50,814 bases of DNA from an uncultured Ruminococcus sp. (lineage in GTDB: Bacteria; Bacillota; Clostridia; Oscillospirales; Acutalibacteraceae), in assembly GCA_902802105.1 (NCBI GenBank), contig CADCKR010000005.1, positions 1 to 50,814 on the forward strand, in the 5' to 3' direction. The notes under the pieces were generated by a model that was not told the DNA's origin, made no database searches, and was given only the letters and a program-made list of their open reading frames with translations. The translations under genes were made by a program, and so were the position numbers. Positions 1 to 8,978 of this stretch are shown here, in pieces. The first letter of the stretch is position 1. Every line of letters begins with the position of its first letter.

Positions 1-284
1 TCCCCCGCCTACGCTTCGCTTAGAGGCGGGGGCTTCTCGCTCAAGTACAGCAACCTGTACAGTATCAACGAGCTATCCCCGTGTGTCCCACGGTTATGAT
101 AGATTTGCTGGCTATCTCGCTTTGCACCTTTAATTCTTGATTGGCTACAAGTCACGGAGGTCAATCTATCAGAATCCCTTATCATAGAGGAATGATTACC
201 CCTAATCCATTCTCCTTTCATAATTCTCTGCATTACGGCTTGGTTTTCGCTCTATTGTAATACAGGCTCATTCCGATTTTATCT
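1..284 (-). ncRNA. Putative structured RNA of the mini-element, omega-RNA-like
   Basis: This is the segment downstream of the promoter at 291-319. It can form a CCGTG..CACGG hairpin (79-93), a GTACAG-CAAC-CTGTAC hairpin (45-60) and the terminal GC hairpin (2-32), spaced as in the 3' end of tnpB transcripts, where omega (guide) RNAs overlap the right end of IS605-type elements. A 102-nt stretch (6-107) aligns without gaps to 47989-48090, and the CCGTG/CACGG hairpin is kept in both. That the RNA is made, and that it guides a nuclease, are inferences. A HEARO-type or plain MITE RNA is an alternative. Confidence 0.4.
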
Positions 285-290
285 GAATTT

Positions 291-319
291 ATTATAACAT
301 TCTTTATTTTTTATGTCAA
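291..319 (-). promoter_or_regulatory. Near-consensus sigma-A promoter inside the mini-element
   Basis: On the minus strand a perfect TTGACA (314-319) is followed after 17 bp by a perfect TATAAT (291-296). Transcription would start near 284 and run to the window edge through the structured segment. A GTCAGCC-TTGC-GGCTGAC type hairpin (330-347) lies just upstream. No open frame with an SD follows, so the product is more likely an RNA than a protein. Confidence 0.75.
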
Positions 320-460
320 GAAATAATAAGTCAGCCTTGCGGCTGACGGGCAATTCATCCCCCCGCCTTAGAGGCGGGGGACTTCTTGCCCATTTAGGTT
401 AAAAATGATACACTAATATTATCCTTCAAAACCTATATTTTGTCAATAATTTTATTTCCA

Positions 461-656
461 TTTAGTCAGAGGGACTTTCAGAGTGTGAAGCGTGGAGTGT
501 GGAGTGTGGAATCAGCGGCACAGAGCGAATAAATTGCATGATCATATATTTTTTGGTTGCGCTGCCTGTCTTTCTCATACCGCAGTCAGTACCGCCGCGG
601 AAAGTAAATCAGCGGCTCAGAGTTGGGAGCGGCAGCTTGCCGCCGGACACGGGGGC
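461..656. repeat. Mosaic intergenic repeat, island 1
   Basis: Gene-free DNA assembled from modules seen elsewhere in the window: a TTAGTC..GGGACTTTC piece (compare 29288-29325), GGAGTGTGGAGTGTGGA (compare 31745-31760 and 41090-41112 in inverted sense), a stretch around 535-594 ending CCGCAGTCAGTACCGCC (compare 36470-36526), and a GGAGCGGCAGCTTGCCGCC hairpin (626-644) followed by GGACACGGGGGCGG (compare the inverted copy at 31575-31600). No SD-led reading frame is present. It lies upstream of the membrane protein that starts at 758. Confidence 0.7.
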
Positions 657-757
657 GGAAATTTAACCTGATATTCATTATGCTTGACATATAAGACAAT
701 TAGCTATAAAATAATATGGGTGTTTGCCTGACAATTTTTAACGGATGGAGAGATGCT

Positions 758-2275
758 ATGGCTGAAAACAGATTTGTTCGATCAATGAAAAGCACGGATA
801 TTACCGGAAAACGCAGGCTTGGCGTAAGCTATATCCTGTTTCTGTTCATACTTGCAGTCATTTCTATCACAATATGCTCCAAATCGTCGCCTGTCTATCC
901 GCTGAACAACTGGGACGATGCAAACTGCTTCTTCACCGTCGGGCGCACAACCGTAAACGGTCAGGTCATGTACCGTGATATCTTTGAGCAGAAGGGACCC
1001 TGGCTGTATTTTATATACGCCTTTGCCGCTCTTATTTCAGGCGGATCATTCTTCGGAGCATATCTTATCGAAATTGCAGCCTTCTTTGTCTTTCTGCTGT
1101 TCAGCTCAAAGACTGTTCTGCTTTTCTGCGACAGACGGGCGGTTATCCTCATGCCGTTTATTGCTGCCGCTGTATGCACCGCTCCTGCATTTGAACAGGG
1201 CGGCTCTGCTGAGGAACTGTGCCTTCCGCTTATCGCATACAGTTTGTATGCGGGGCTGAAATCTATCGTCAGCGAAAAGCCCGTAAGCCGTTTGGAGTGG
1301 TTTTTTATCGGCATTACTTCCGGTACCGTGCTCTGGATAAAATTCTCGCTGCTCGGTTTCTATCTCGGCTGCGGTGTGTTTCTTGTTTTCTATTATATAA
1401 AGCAAAAATGGCACCGTGAGTTTATCAGCTTTCTGTTTATGCTGCTGGCCGGTGAAGCCGTTATATCCGTTCCGGTATTTGCCTATTTCATTATCAACGG
1501 CGCACTGCGGGAATTATTTGACGTTTATTTCTACTGCAACATTTTTGTGTATTCCGTAAGGTCTGTTGACAACCGCCTGCTCGCTGTAGTGCTGAATCTC
1601 TTTGAGGGCACAAAAAGCCTGCTTTACAGCTTCGGCTTTATCTGTGCGGTCAACATCTGCGGAGGAATATACCTGTTTTTCAGGTCAAGGCGTATGTTCG
1701 GGTTCGTGCTTTGTTCATGTCTCAGCGCATTCCTGCTGATATATGTCGGCGGAAGAAGATACATATACTACTCGCTCGTTCTTGCGGTATTTGCGCCTCT
1801 CGGCCTTGTGCTTATCTATAAGGTGCTGAGGCTGCTGCACAAAAAAAAGCTGCCGGACGGCAGCGGAATAAACACTGTATTCGGCTCATGTATGCTGTGC
1901 TACACTGTTCTGACTTCGCTTATATGGAGCCCGAACACCTACATGATGGCCTACAGCCGCAGCGATATGCCGCAGTACAAATTTGCGGAAACCATCTCGC
2001 AGACAAAGGATCCGACTATCCTTAATTTCAGGTTCCTTGACGGCGGCTTCTACACTGCCTGCGGCATCCTGCCGAACTGCCGTTTCTTCTGCGGGCTGAA
2101 TATTCCCTACGCCACAAGTGAGCAGGAGCGTTATGTGCGCGACGGTGATGTTGACTACCTGATAACCCGTGATGAAACGGTTCACCTTGAAAACTACAAG
2201 CTTATCAGTATCGAAAGCTTTGAAGCCCACAAAAACAGCTATTCGGTATATTATCTTTATCAAAAGATCACATGA
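758..2275 (+). CDS. Multi-pass membrane protein, GT-C (GT39/PMT-like) glycosyltransferase
   Basis: About 505 residues with roughly ten hydrophobic segments. Near the N-terminus an external loop carries NNWDDANCFFTVGR and then YRDIFEQKGPWLYF; an acidic pair followed by YRD-x-F-x-x-KGP is the pattern of polyprenyl-phosphate-sugar-dependent GT-C enzymes (PMT_2/GT39), which add sugars outside the membrane. The start is set at 758 because GGAGAG (747-752) lies 5 bp upstream; an earlier in-frame ATG at 716 has no ribosome site. A 38-residue membrane peptide follows after 12 bp. The acceptor cannot be told from sequence. Confidence 0.65.
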   Translation: MAENRFVRSMKSTDITGKRRLGVSYILFLFILAVISITICSKSSPVYPLNNWDDANCFFTVGRTTVNGQVMYRDIFEQKGPWLYFIYAFAALISGGSFFGAYLIEIAAFFVFLLFSSKTVLLFCDRRAVILMPFIAAAVCTAPAFEQGGSAEELCLPLIAYSLYAGLKSIVSEKPVSRLEWFFIGITSGTVLWIKFSLLGFYLGCGVFLVFYYIKQKWHREFISFLFMLLAGEAVISVPVFAYFIINGALRELFDVYFYCNIFVYSVRSVDNRLLAVVLNLFEGTKSLLYSFGFICAVNICGGIYLFFRSRRMFGFVLCSCLSAFLLIYVGGRRYIYYSLVLAVFAPLGLVLIYKVLRLLHKKKLPDGSGINTVFGSCMLCYTVLTSLIWSPNTYMMAYSRSDMPQYKFAETISQTKDPTILNFRFLDGGFYTACGILPNCRFFCGLNIPYATSEQERYVRDGDVDYLITRDETVHLENYKLISIESFEAHKNSYSVYYLYQKIT

Positions 2276-2287
2276 CAGGAAACGGAG

Positions 2288-2404
2288 ATGATCATTCTGT
2301 ATAACAAAAGAAAAAAGCTTATACGCATAGTAAGCCTGATACTCTGCATTATGATGGTTTTAGGCGCATTTTCCATACTTATGTATACTTTAAGCGGGAT
2401 CTGA
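2288..2404 (+). CDS. Small single-pass membrane protein (38 aa), DUF4044-like
   Basis: ATG with AGGA 7 bp upstream, starting 12 bp after the preceding stop, so it is probably translated from the same message. The peptide starts MIILYNKRKKLIRI and then has one hydrophobic helix ending at ILMYTLSGI. A basic N-terminus plus one helix resembles the short DUF4044-type peptides common in Firmicutes; this is a resemblance only. It is followed directly by a terminator, which marks it as the last gene of the unit. No function is claimed. Confidence 0.6.
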   Translation: MIILYNKRKKLIRIVSLILCIMMVLGAFSILMYTLSGI

Positions 2405-2450
2405 AAACAGACGCAGCGATCACACAAAATGATCTCTGCGCCTGTTTTTT
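2404..2450. terminator. Bidirectional terminator between convergent genes
   Basis: ACAG-A-CGCAG-C-GATCA pairs with TGATC-T-CTGCG-C-CTGT across a CACAAAA loop, with four A on the left and six T on the right. It ends the plus-strand pair and can also end ricT on the minus strand. Confidence 0.8.
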
Positions 2451-2458
2451 CTGATGCC

Positions 2459-3328
2459 TTAATTCTTTTCCAATTTTTTCAGCTTTTCCATTTCTGTGCG
2501 GTCGATCTTGATCTGACCGTCCTTGATGACTGTTACATCTGACACCTTGTATGTGTGCGGCGCTGCATCGGGCGATTTGTTCAGCGATACGCTGAGTATG
2601 CCCGTTATCAGGTTCACATCCACTACATTGCCCTTACCGTCAGGCGTGCTGACAAATGCGCCGATCTTGGGCGTCCTTTTGAGCAGGTCTGTATATGCCT
2701 CCTGCTCATATTTAAGGCAGCACATGAGCCTGCCGCAGGTGCCCGATATCTTTACAGGGTTGAGCGACATTCCCTGCTCCTTTGCCATCCTTATAGACAC
2801 GGGCTGGAAATCTCCCAGAAAGGTCTTGCAGCAGAACGGTCTGCCGCATATGCCAAGGCCGCCAAGCATCTTCGCTTCGTCCCTTACTCCGATCTGACGG
2901 AGCTCTATGCGTGTTCTGAAAACATAAGCAAGATCCTTTACAAGATCACGGAAATCTACCCTGCCGTCTGCGGTAAAGTAAAAGAGTATCTTGTTGTTGT
3001 CAAAGGTGTATTCAACATTTATCAGCTTCATTTTGAGCCTGTGCTCATTTATCTTCTGAGCGCATATCTCAAAAGCCTTCTTCTCCTTCTCACGGTTCTC
3101 GTTCACACGAACGATATCCTCATCAGTAGCCTTGCGTATCATCTTTTTCAGCGGATATGTTATCTCGTCATCGGGTATCATCCTGTTTGCCATTGCCACC
3201 TCGCCGCATTCTACTCCGCGGCTCGTTTCTACGATAACAAGATCGCCCTTGTTGAATTCATGTCCGTCAGGATCGAAATAATATATTTTTCCGACCTCTC
3301 TGAATCTTACTCCGATTATATATGCCAT
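2459..3328 (-). CDS. ricT: RicT/YaaT PSP1-domain protein
   Basis: 289 residues with the PSP1 C-terminal domain fold. Two cysteine clusters, GICGRPFCCKTF (about 160-171) and GTCGRLMCCLKYE (about 196-208), are the family hallmark; in B. subtilis the RicA-RicF-RicT complex binds two [4Fe-4S] clusters and is needed for RNase Y-dependent mRNA maturation and for sporulation and competence. The start has GGAGGAAATT directly upstream. It lies 13 bp after holB, the same neighbour order as B. subtilis holB-yaaT, which supports the call. The C-terminus after the PSP1 core is a short basic tail. Confidence 0.9.
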   Translation of the reverse strand: MAYIIGVRFREVGKIYYFDPDGHEFNKGDLVIVETSRGVECGEVAMANRMIPDDEITYPLKKMIRKATDEDIVRVNENREKEKKAFEICAQKINEHRLKMKLINVEYTFDNNKILFYFTADGRVDFRDLVKDLAYVFRTRIELRQIGVRDEAKMLGGLGICGRPFCCKTFLGDFQPVSIRMAKEQGMSLNPVKISGTCGRLMCCLKYEQEAYTDLLKRTPKIGAFVSTPDGKGNVVDVNLITGILSVSLNKSPDAAPHTYKVSDVTVIKDGQIKIDRTEMEKLKKLEKN

Positions 3329-3341
3329 AATTTCCTCCGTA

Positions 3342-4304
3342 TCATTCAGACCTCAGCACGGCACAAAGCCATGTGCTGTAAAAATTCAGGTTTACATTTA
3401 TATTCAGCACGTCCCTTGCGTGAAGGATGCTGCTCTGAAGCTTCAGCAGTCTCCTGCGTGAGAGCTTTGCGGCTATCTCCCTTGCGGCAGAGCCTGCATC
3501 GGACGCTCCAAGGGATGCTCTGACGCATTCCGCAGAAAGACTGCAAAGCCTGTCAAGGACTGAGACAGCAAATGCTCTGTCACGGGCTATGCTGCTCGTA
3601 AGCAGCAGCAGCGGATATTCAGAGGTCTGCGTTACCGCCCTGAGAATATCCTCGGCTGTTTTCTTTTCCTCTTCGCCGCCGTTTTCGATAAGCTCCAGTG
3701 CCGCTCCGATGTTCCCGCAGCAGTCGGCGGCCGCCTGCTGAATTATTTCGGGAGAAACGTCAGGTCTGAGCCTTAGCAGCACCTCTGCCGCTTCGCTGAC
3801 AGACGGCGGATAGAGCGTCATTACCCTTGAACGTGAGCGGACTGTCTGCAAAAGATTTGACGCAGAAAGAGCCGTCATAATAAACATGACATTCCTCGGC
3901 GGTTCCTCCAGTACTTTAAGAAAAGCATTCTGGGCGGCAGGCAGCATCTTTTCGCAGTTCAGCAGTATATACACCTTATTCGGCGCTTCATTGGGCTTTA
4001 TGTATGCGTCTGTCCTTATACTGCGCACTGCCTCGATATTCAGCTCTCCCGCCTTGCTTCCGTCTGCCGTAAAAATATCGGGATGTATTCCCTTTGCAGC
4101 CTTTATGCAGTTTGCGCACACCCCGCACGGACGCTCTCCTGATGAAGTGCAGACCGCATAGCCTGCAAGTATACCTGCAAGCGAAGATCTTCCGCAGCCC
4201 TTTTCGCCCTCTATTATTATTGCATGAGGAAGGCTGCTGTTCCTCATTGCTTCGGCAAGCTCATATTTCAGCTCGGCATTAGCCGCAAGATCACTTAACC
4301 GCAT
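3342..4304 (-). CDS. holB: DNA polymerase III delta-prime subunit
   Basis: About 320 residues. N-terminal AAA+ domain with GEKGCGRSS where the P-loop lysine is replaced by Arg, as expected in a delta-prime subunit that does not need to hydrolyse ATP. A four-cysteine zinc module follows (C-x8-C-x2-C-x2-C region starting VCTSSGERPCGVC). NAFLKVLEEPP and an SRS-type sensor region are clamp-loader signatures. It loads the sliding clamp with DnaX and HolA. The start is set at 4304: GGAGAG (4311-4316) lies 6 bp upstream, whereas an ATG at 4310 abuts the SD and an in-frame TTG at 4325 lies before it. ricT follows. Confidence 0.9.
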   Translation of the reverse strand: MRLSDLAANAELKYELAEAMRNSSLPHAIIIEGEKGCGRSSLAGILAGYAVCTSSGERPCGVCANCIKAAKGIHPDIFTADGSKAGELNIEAVRSIRTDAYIKPNEAPNKVYILLNCEKMLPAAQNAFLKVLEEPPRNVMFIMTALSASNLLQTVRSRSRVMTLYPPSVSEAAEVLLRLRPDVSPEIIQQAAADCCGNIGAALELIENGGEEEKKTAEDILRAVTQTSEYPLLLLTSSIARDRAFAVSVLDRLCSLSAECVRASLGASDAGSAAREIAAKLSRRRLLKLQSSILHARDVLNINVNLNFYSTWLCAVLRSE

Positions 4305-4329
4305 TATCATCTCTCCATCCTGCAAGCCT

Positions 4330-5604
4330 TTACTTCTCGCCGTTATCCTCTTCGGGCATACAAACGACAGTAACAGTGTTTATGCGGTTATCCTCAACAT
4401 CCTCAACAGTTACCTCCAGATTATCATAGCAGAATTTGCTGCCCTTTTTGGGGATATCTCCAAGCTGCTCGATCACCCATCCGCCGACAGACCTGCTCTC
4501 GGTGGTGAAATTCTTCGGGTCCTTCTTGACAAGATCAAGCATCTCGTTGATGTGAAGATCACCGCTTATCTCGAATTTGTTATCATCTATCTTGCTGAAC
4601 TTCTTTTCGACCTCTTCATCCTCGTCCCAGATATCGCCTACAAGCTGCTCGAGAAGATCCTCCATCGTCACGATGCCGAGAGTACCGCCGTAGTCGTCAG
4701 TCACGACTGCAATATGCAGGCGCTTGTATTTGAAATCGGCAAGTATTGACGGCAGAGTCCTTGAACGGTAAATGAAAAATGCAGGCTGTATCAGATCATC
4801 AAGCTTCGGAGCATCACTCTTGAGCAGGGCTTCAAGGTAATCCCTTGTATGAAGTATGCCAAAGATATTATCTATGCTGTCACGGTAAACGGGTATCCTT
4901 GAATACCTCTCCCTGAGTATTATCTCCCTGATCTTTTCGGGCGGGTCGTCGATGTCTATTGCCGTCATATCTACTCTCGGAGTAAGGATATCGGCAGCAG
5001 TCTTTTCGTCAAAATCAAGCGCAGACTGTACAAGCTCGCTTTCCTGTTCTTCAAGCACGCCCTCGTCCTCGATGCTCTCGACTATGTATTTAAGCTCATC
5101 CTCGGTCACTGTAGGCTCCTTTTCGGTCTTGCCCTTTGAAGCCACCCTCTTGGCAAGAGAGCTGAGCTTCAGCAGCAGGAACGTCACGGGAGAGAGCAGC
5201 AGCATTATCAGATAAAGCGGGGTCGAAAAAGCCATTGCGACCTTTTCGCTGTTTTCCTTTGCTATATTCTTGGGCAGCACCTCGCCGAAGATGAGTATTA
5301 CCACCGTCAGTATGACCGTACTCAGCAGAGTGCCGTTCGCCTCGCCGAAGAATGAAACAAAAAGCAGCGTACAGAGAGAGGATGCCGCAATGTTTACTAT
5401 GTTGTTTCCGACAAGTATAGCCGAAAGAGCTTTGTCGTAGTTTTCCGAAATGCGGTAGGCTTTCTTTGCTTTTTTGCTGCCGTTGTCGGCGTAGCTTTTC
5501 AGTCTTACCTGATTCACCGATGAATAAGCCGTTTCCGTTGAGGAAAAAAAGGCTGACAGCATCACAAGAAGAATTATTATTCCTGAAAGCAGCCAGGGAT
5601 CCAA
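4330..5604 (-). CDS. DUF21/CBS-pair/CorC-HlyC membrane protein (hemolysin-like, CNNM family)
   Basis: 424 residues. Four hydrophobic helices in the first 150 residues form the DUF21 domain (SAFFSSTETAYSSV near the start is typical), followed by a CBS pair (TPRVDMTAIDID, then VTDDYGGTLGIVTMEDLLEQLVGDI) and a C-terminal CorC_HlyC domain of about 80 residues. Members export or sense Mg2+/Co2+ (CNNM/YhdP/MpfA group); the exact substrate is not readable here. The start appears to be TTG with GGAGTGA about 9 bp upstream. The holB reading frame begins 25 bp after its stop, so the two may be cotranscribed. Confidence 0.85.
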   Translation of the reverse strand: MDPWLLSGIIILLVMLSAFFSSTETAYSSVNQVRLKSYADNGSKKAKKAYRISENYDKALSAILVGNNIVNIAASSLCTLLFVSFFGEANGTLLSTVILTVVILIFGEVLPKNIAKENSEKVAMAFSTPLYLIMLLLSPVTFLLLKLSSLAKRVASKGKTEKEPTVTEDELKYIVESIEDEGVLEEQESELVQSALDFDEKTAADILTPRVDMTAIDIDDPPEKIREIILRERYSRIPVYRDSIDNIFGILHTRDYLEALLKSDAPKLDDLIQPAFFIYRSRTLPSILADFKYKRLHIAVVTDDYGGTLGIVTMEDLLEQLVGDIWDEDEEVEKKFSKIDDNKFEISGDLHINEMLDLVKKDPKNFTTESRSVGGWVIEQLGDIPKKGSKFCYDNLEVTVEDVEDNRINTVTVVCMPEEDNGEK

Positions 5605-5807
5605 AATATATCACTCCAATTTTAATATTACGATTATATATTATAGGCAAAAGCAAAAGATTTATAATTCTATCAGAGAATTATTGCATAATATTTTACG
5701 ATTTAAAGCTCACGACTTCCCATAAAAGCGGGGGCTGCATTTTGTGGAAAATCACATACCGCAAGCAGTATGGACATTATTGCTAAAATAATATAATTAT
5801 TGTGCTG

Positions 5808-5836
5808 TTGATTTATGCAAAGGCAGATGATATACT
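5808..5836 (+). promoter_or_regulatory. Promoter of the GH13/MATE pair
   Basis: TTGATT (5808-5813), 17 bp, TATACT (5831-5836), then GGAGGTGA (5864-5871) 7 bp before the GTG start. The rest of 5605-5807 is AT-rich with no gene seen. Confidence 0.65.
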
Positions 5837-5878
5837 ATAATAAAATAATACAATATTTTCCACGGAGGTGACATTATA

Positions 5879-7633
5879 GTGAATACATCCGCTGTAAGAC
5901 ACAGAAGCACAGCCGATATGTGCTATGCCCTCGACAAAGACACGGCAGTTATCCGATTGCAGACAGGCAGGGACGTTGACAGGGCTTATATCATCTGCGC
6001 AGACCCCTTTCTGCATGAGCTGACAGGCAAAAAGAACTGGTACGGCCAAAAGCATGAAATGAAGCTTTTTATGGAGCTTGAGGATCATCTTATCTGGAGC
6101 ATCAAAATAAAGCCGCCCTTCAAGCGCCTGCAGTATTATTTTGAGGTCGTCAGCGACGGTGCGGATTATCTTGTCTATGACAACAAGGTATTGCCCGCCG
6201 ATTCAGGTGACAAAAGCCACAGACAATGCTTCAAGCTGCCCTGGATAAACCCTTCCGACATTATCGCACCGCCCGAATGGGTAAAGGATACAGTCTGGTA
6301 TCAGATAATGCCCGACCGCTTTGCCCGCAGCAGCGATACTCCTGACGAAAGGCTCGAAAAATGGGGAAAATTCAAGCCGTTTGTCTTCAACGTCATGTAC
6401 GGCGGCGACCTGAAGGGCATAACTCAGCGTCTGCCCTATCTGCACAGCCTTGGTATAAACGGTATATATCTCACTCCTGTTTTTGTTTCAAACACATATC
6501 ACCGCTACAACACCTTTGATTACAAAACTATCGACCCTTTGCTCGGAACAGGTGAGGATATGCGGGATCTCGTAAGCACTGCGCACAGTCTCGGAATACG
6601 CATAATGCTTGACGGTGTTTTCAACCACTGCGGAACGGAATTCTTTGCATGGAAGGACGTTTTTGAAAAGGGCAAGGATTCACCGTATTTCAACTGGTTC
6701 TTTATCAACGATGAGGAAAGCTTCCGCAAGCCGCAGCATGATACGGCTGACGGCAGATTCTTTACCTTTTCGTTCTGGGCAGGTATGCCAAAGCTGAACA
6801 CCAACAATCCCGATGTGATACGTTACTTCTGCGATATCTGCTCCTATTGGGTGCGGGAATGGGATATCGACGGCATACGCTTCGATGTAGGCGATGAAAT
6901 ATCCCACACCTTCCTTAAAGAGCTAAGGCGCACGCTTAAACCCCTCAGGAACGACCTTTTCCTGTTAGGTGAGATCTGGTTCGATTCCATGCCCTGGCTT
7001 TACGGCGATGAATACGATTCTGTAATGAACTATCCCACCTGCGGCTGTATAAACGGTCTGCACCGAGAGCCCGATATGTCCTCACGGGACTTTATGTATT
7101 CGCTCAACACCTGTCTTTCAATGTACCCTGAGCAGATCACTGAGGTATTGTTCAACTTCATTGACACGCACGACACCGTGCGCATCTCGGAGGAATGTGA
7201 CGGCAATACGGACCTGCTTCTGCAAAAGATAGCAATGCTCCTTACGCTTCCGGGTACGCCGTGCATATATTACGGCACAGAGATCGCACTCAGAGGACGG
7301 TCGCCCAAAGAGAACCGCCGCTGTATGCCCTGGGACAAGATCGACAAGGGCGTTTATGACAAGCTGCTGAGCGAGGTAAGCAGGCTTACCGCTATGCGCC
7401 ACGGCTTTCCTCAGCTGAGATCTTCCGATATAGAATTTGTACACAGTGAAGATCATCCCCGCCTGCTAAGATATTTCAGAAGCTCACCCGACGCCGAAAG
7501 CAGGATCGCCGTATGCATAAACGCCGAAAAAAGCGATGTATGCATAACCGCAAAAGGCAGGATGATCTATTCAAACCTTTATGAAAACAACAGGCTTATG
7601 CCCGACGGTATTTTGATATATGAAGAAAAATAA
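5879..7633 (+). CDS. GH13 neopullulanase / cyclomaltodextrinase-type alpha-glucanase
   Basis: 584 residues, the usual length for GH13_20 enzymes, with no signal peptide, so cytoplasmic. Residues 1-125 match the N-terminal CBM34-like domain used for dimerisation; the TIM barrel follows from VWYQIMPDRF (139-148). Conserved regions are all present: DGVFNH (245-250), GIRFD with nucleophile D336, LLGEIW with acid/base E365, and FIDTHD with H431/D432. It would hydrolyse imported maltodextrins, cyclodextrins or pullulan fragments. Start is GTG with a strong GGAGGTGA 7 bp upstream. The downstream MATE gene overlaps its 3' end by 14 bp. GH13 subfamily is inferred from the N-domain and the MPDRF motif. 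Confidence 0.88.
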   Translation: MNTSAVRHRSTADMCYALDKDTAVIRLQTGRDVDRAYIICADPFLHELTGKKNWYGQKHEMKLFMELEDHLIWSIKIKPPFKRLQYYFEVVSDGADYLVYDNKVLPADSGDKSHRQCFKLPWINPSDIIAPPEWVKDTVWYQIMPDRFARSSDTPDERLEKWGKFKPFVFNVMYGGDLKGITQRLPYLHSLGINGIYLTPVFVSNTYHRYNTFDYKTIDPLLGTGEDMRDLVSTAHSLGIRIMLDGVFNHCGTEFFAWKDVFEKGKDSPYFNWFFINDEESFRKPQHDTADGRFFTFSFWAGMPKLNTNNPDVIRYFCDICSYWVREWDIDGIRFDVGDEISHTFLKELRRTLKPLRNDLFLLGEIWFDSMPWLYGDEYDSVMNYPTCGCINGLHREPDMSSRDFMYSLNTCLSMYPEQITEVLFNFIDTHDTVRISEECDGNTDLLLQKIAMLLTLPGTPCIYYGTEIALRGRSPKENRRCMPWDKIDKGVYDKLLSEVSRLTAMRHGFPQLRSSDIEFVHSEDHPRLLRYFRSSPDAESRIAVCINAEKSDVCITAKGRMIYSNLYENNRLMPDGILIYEEK

Positions 7634-8978
7634 AACTCCTGACGACAGCAAGCCGCTGACACTTCCACGGCTCGTGTGGCCGATGATGGTGGAAACGCTG
7701 CTGTTCATGATGCTGGGCATGGTGGACGTGCTTGTGATGAGCCGCTATGACGACCTTGCCGCATCAAGCGTAAACACTGCAAATCAGGCTCTCTCTGTGC
7801 TGACGATCGTTTTTACGGTCATATCCGGCGCAGGAGGAATACTGATGACACAATACTTAGGAGCCGGAAAAAGACAGGATGCTTCACGTGCGGCCGCTCT
7901 TTCAATAGCGATGCAGTTTATCGCAGGCATCACGGTAAGCATTGTGCTGTTCGTATTCAGCGAACCGATACTGCGCTTTATCGGCGCAAAGGATACAGTG
8001 CTTGCCTTTTCACAGCAGTATCTTTCCGTCGTGGGCGGGTTCATGTTCTTTCAGTCCGTAATAAGCGCCATGACGGTTATTATGCGCAGCCACGGCAACA
8101 CGATGCTTCCTATGCTCGTGACAGGCGGAATGAACATTCTCAACACGCTGATGGACGTGATACTTGTGCCCGGCTTATTCGGATTTCCGCGAATGGGCAT
8201 ATACGGCGTTGCCTTCGCAACGGTTTTCAGCCGTGCAGCAGGATGTATTGTTCTGGGCATAGTGCTTTTCCGCCGTATAGAAAAGCCCTCGTGCTTCAGA
8301 CTGCTTAAACCGTTTCCGAAAAAGGATGTAGTGAGCTTTTTCAAGGTGGGCATTCCTGCGGCGCTTGAAACATTTTTGTACAACCTCTCGCAGCTTGTGA
8401 TAACCTCTATCGTACTCAACTGCCTGACTGAGAATGAGCTTATCGCAAAGACCTACATACAGATGATAACTGTATTTTTCTATATTTTCTCGGTTTCCAT
8501 CGGTCAGGCATCACAGATAATAATAGGGCACCTTGTAGGCGCAGACAAAACAGACGAGGCCTACAGACAGGGCGTAAGGTCGCACAAGGCTGCGCTTATC
8601 ATCGCGGTATCGGCTTCCGCAGCAGGAATACTGCTGCGAGTGCCGCTTATCTCGATATTCACATCTGATGCCGATGTTATCGGTATCGCTTCGGTGGTGC
8701 TGATAATCAACCTTCTGTTAGAATTCGGCAGAACGACAAATTTAGTGCTCATAGCCTGCCTGCGCGGAGCCGGAGACGTGTATTATCCTACAATATGCGC
8801 CGTGGTATCCAACTGGCTGATAAGTGTGCTCGGCACGTATCTTTTAGCTGTAGTATGCGGCTTCGGCATTTACGGACTGTGGCTTGCTCTTGCGCTTGAT
8901 GAATGTCTGCGCGGCGTGCTTATGATGATACGCTGGCACGGCGGCAAGTGGAAAACCAAAAAGCTCACGAATGCGTAA
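7620..8978 (+). CDS. MATE family multidrug/Na+ antiporter
   Basis: 452 residues, about twelve hydrophobic helices in two homologous halves. The N-terminal part (LPRLVWPMMVETLLFMMLGMVDVLVMSR) and GAGGILMTQYLGAGK are typical of MATE transporters (NorM/DinF type), which export cationic compounds in exchange for Na+ or H+. The start lies inside the end of the GH13 gene in another frame and no clear SD is seen, so translation is probably coupled. Its 3' end overlaps the convergent spoVAD by 14 bp. The substrate is unknown. Confidence 0.85.
   Translation: MKKNKTPDDSKPLTLPRLVWPMMVETLLFMMLGMVDVLVMSRYDDLAASSVNTANQALSVLTIVFTVISGAGGILMTQYLGAGKRQDASRAAALSIAMQFIAGITVSIVLFVFSEPILRFIGAKDTVLAFSQQYLSVVGGFMFFQSVISAMTVIMRSHGNTMLPMLVTGGMNILNTLMDVILVPGLFGFPRMGIYGVAFATVFSRAAGCIVLGIVLFRRIEKPSCFRLLKPFPKKDVVSFFKVGIPAALETFLYNLSQLVITSIVLNCLTENELIAKTYIQMITVFFYIFSVSIGQASQIIIGHLVGADKTDEAYRQGVRSHKAALIIAVSASAAGILLRVPLISIFTSDADVIGIASVVLIINLLLEFGRTTNLVLIACLRGAGDVYYPTICAVVSNWLISVLGTYLLAVVCGFGIYGLWLALALDECLRGVLMMIRWHGGKWKTKKLTNA

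Larger units (their letters stand above)
1..410 (-). mobile_element. Gene-less IS200/IS605-like mini-element (right end cut by window edge)
   Basis: Two GC-rich hairpins bracket the segment. The inner-edge one at 359-380 (CCCCCGCCT..AGGCGGGGG type) sits inside a longer pairing of GGGCAA (348-353) with TTGCCC (386-391). The other at 2-32 has a 9-bp stem closing over ACGCTTCGCTT. Hairpins of this look, next to GAAGCCCCC and GACTTCTTGCCC, are typical of IS200/IS605 ends (family knowledge recalled, not searched). Between them on the minus strand lie a near-consensus promoter and a structured stretch, but no transposase or tnpB. A short open frame at 9-233 (minus) has no SD and looks like a by-product. 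The true right end and insertion site lie outside the window. Confidence 0.6.

Noticed and set aside
9-233. 74-codon minus-strand frame in the mini-element
   Set aside because: No SD and no transposase motif. The segment is better explained as structured RNA, and the frame is not kept in the copy at 47989-48090.
2555-3523. 322-codon plus-strand frame opposite ricT and holB
   Set aside because: Antisense to two motif-complete genes, with no SD and no recognisable domain.
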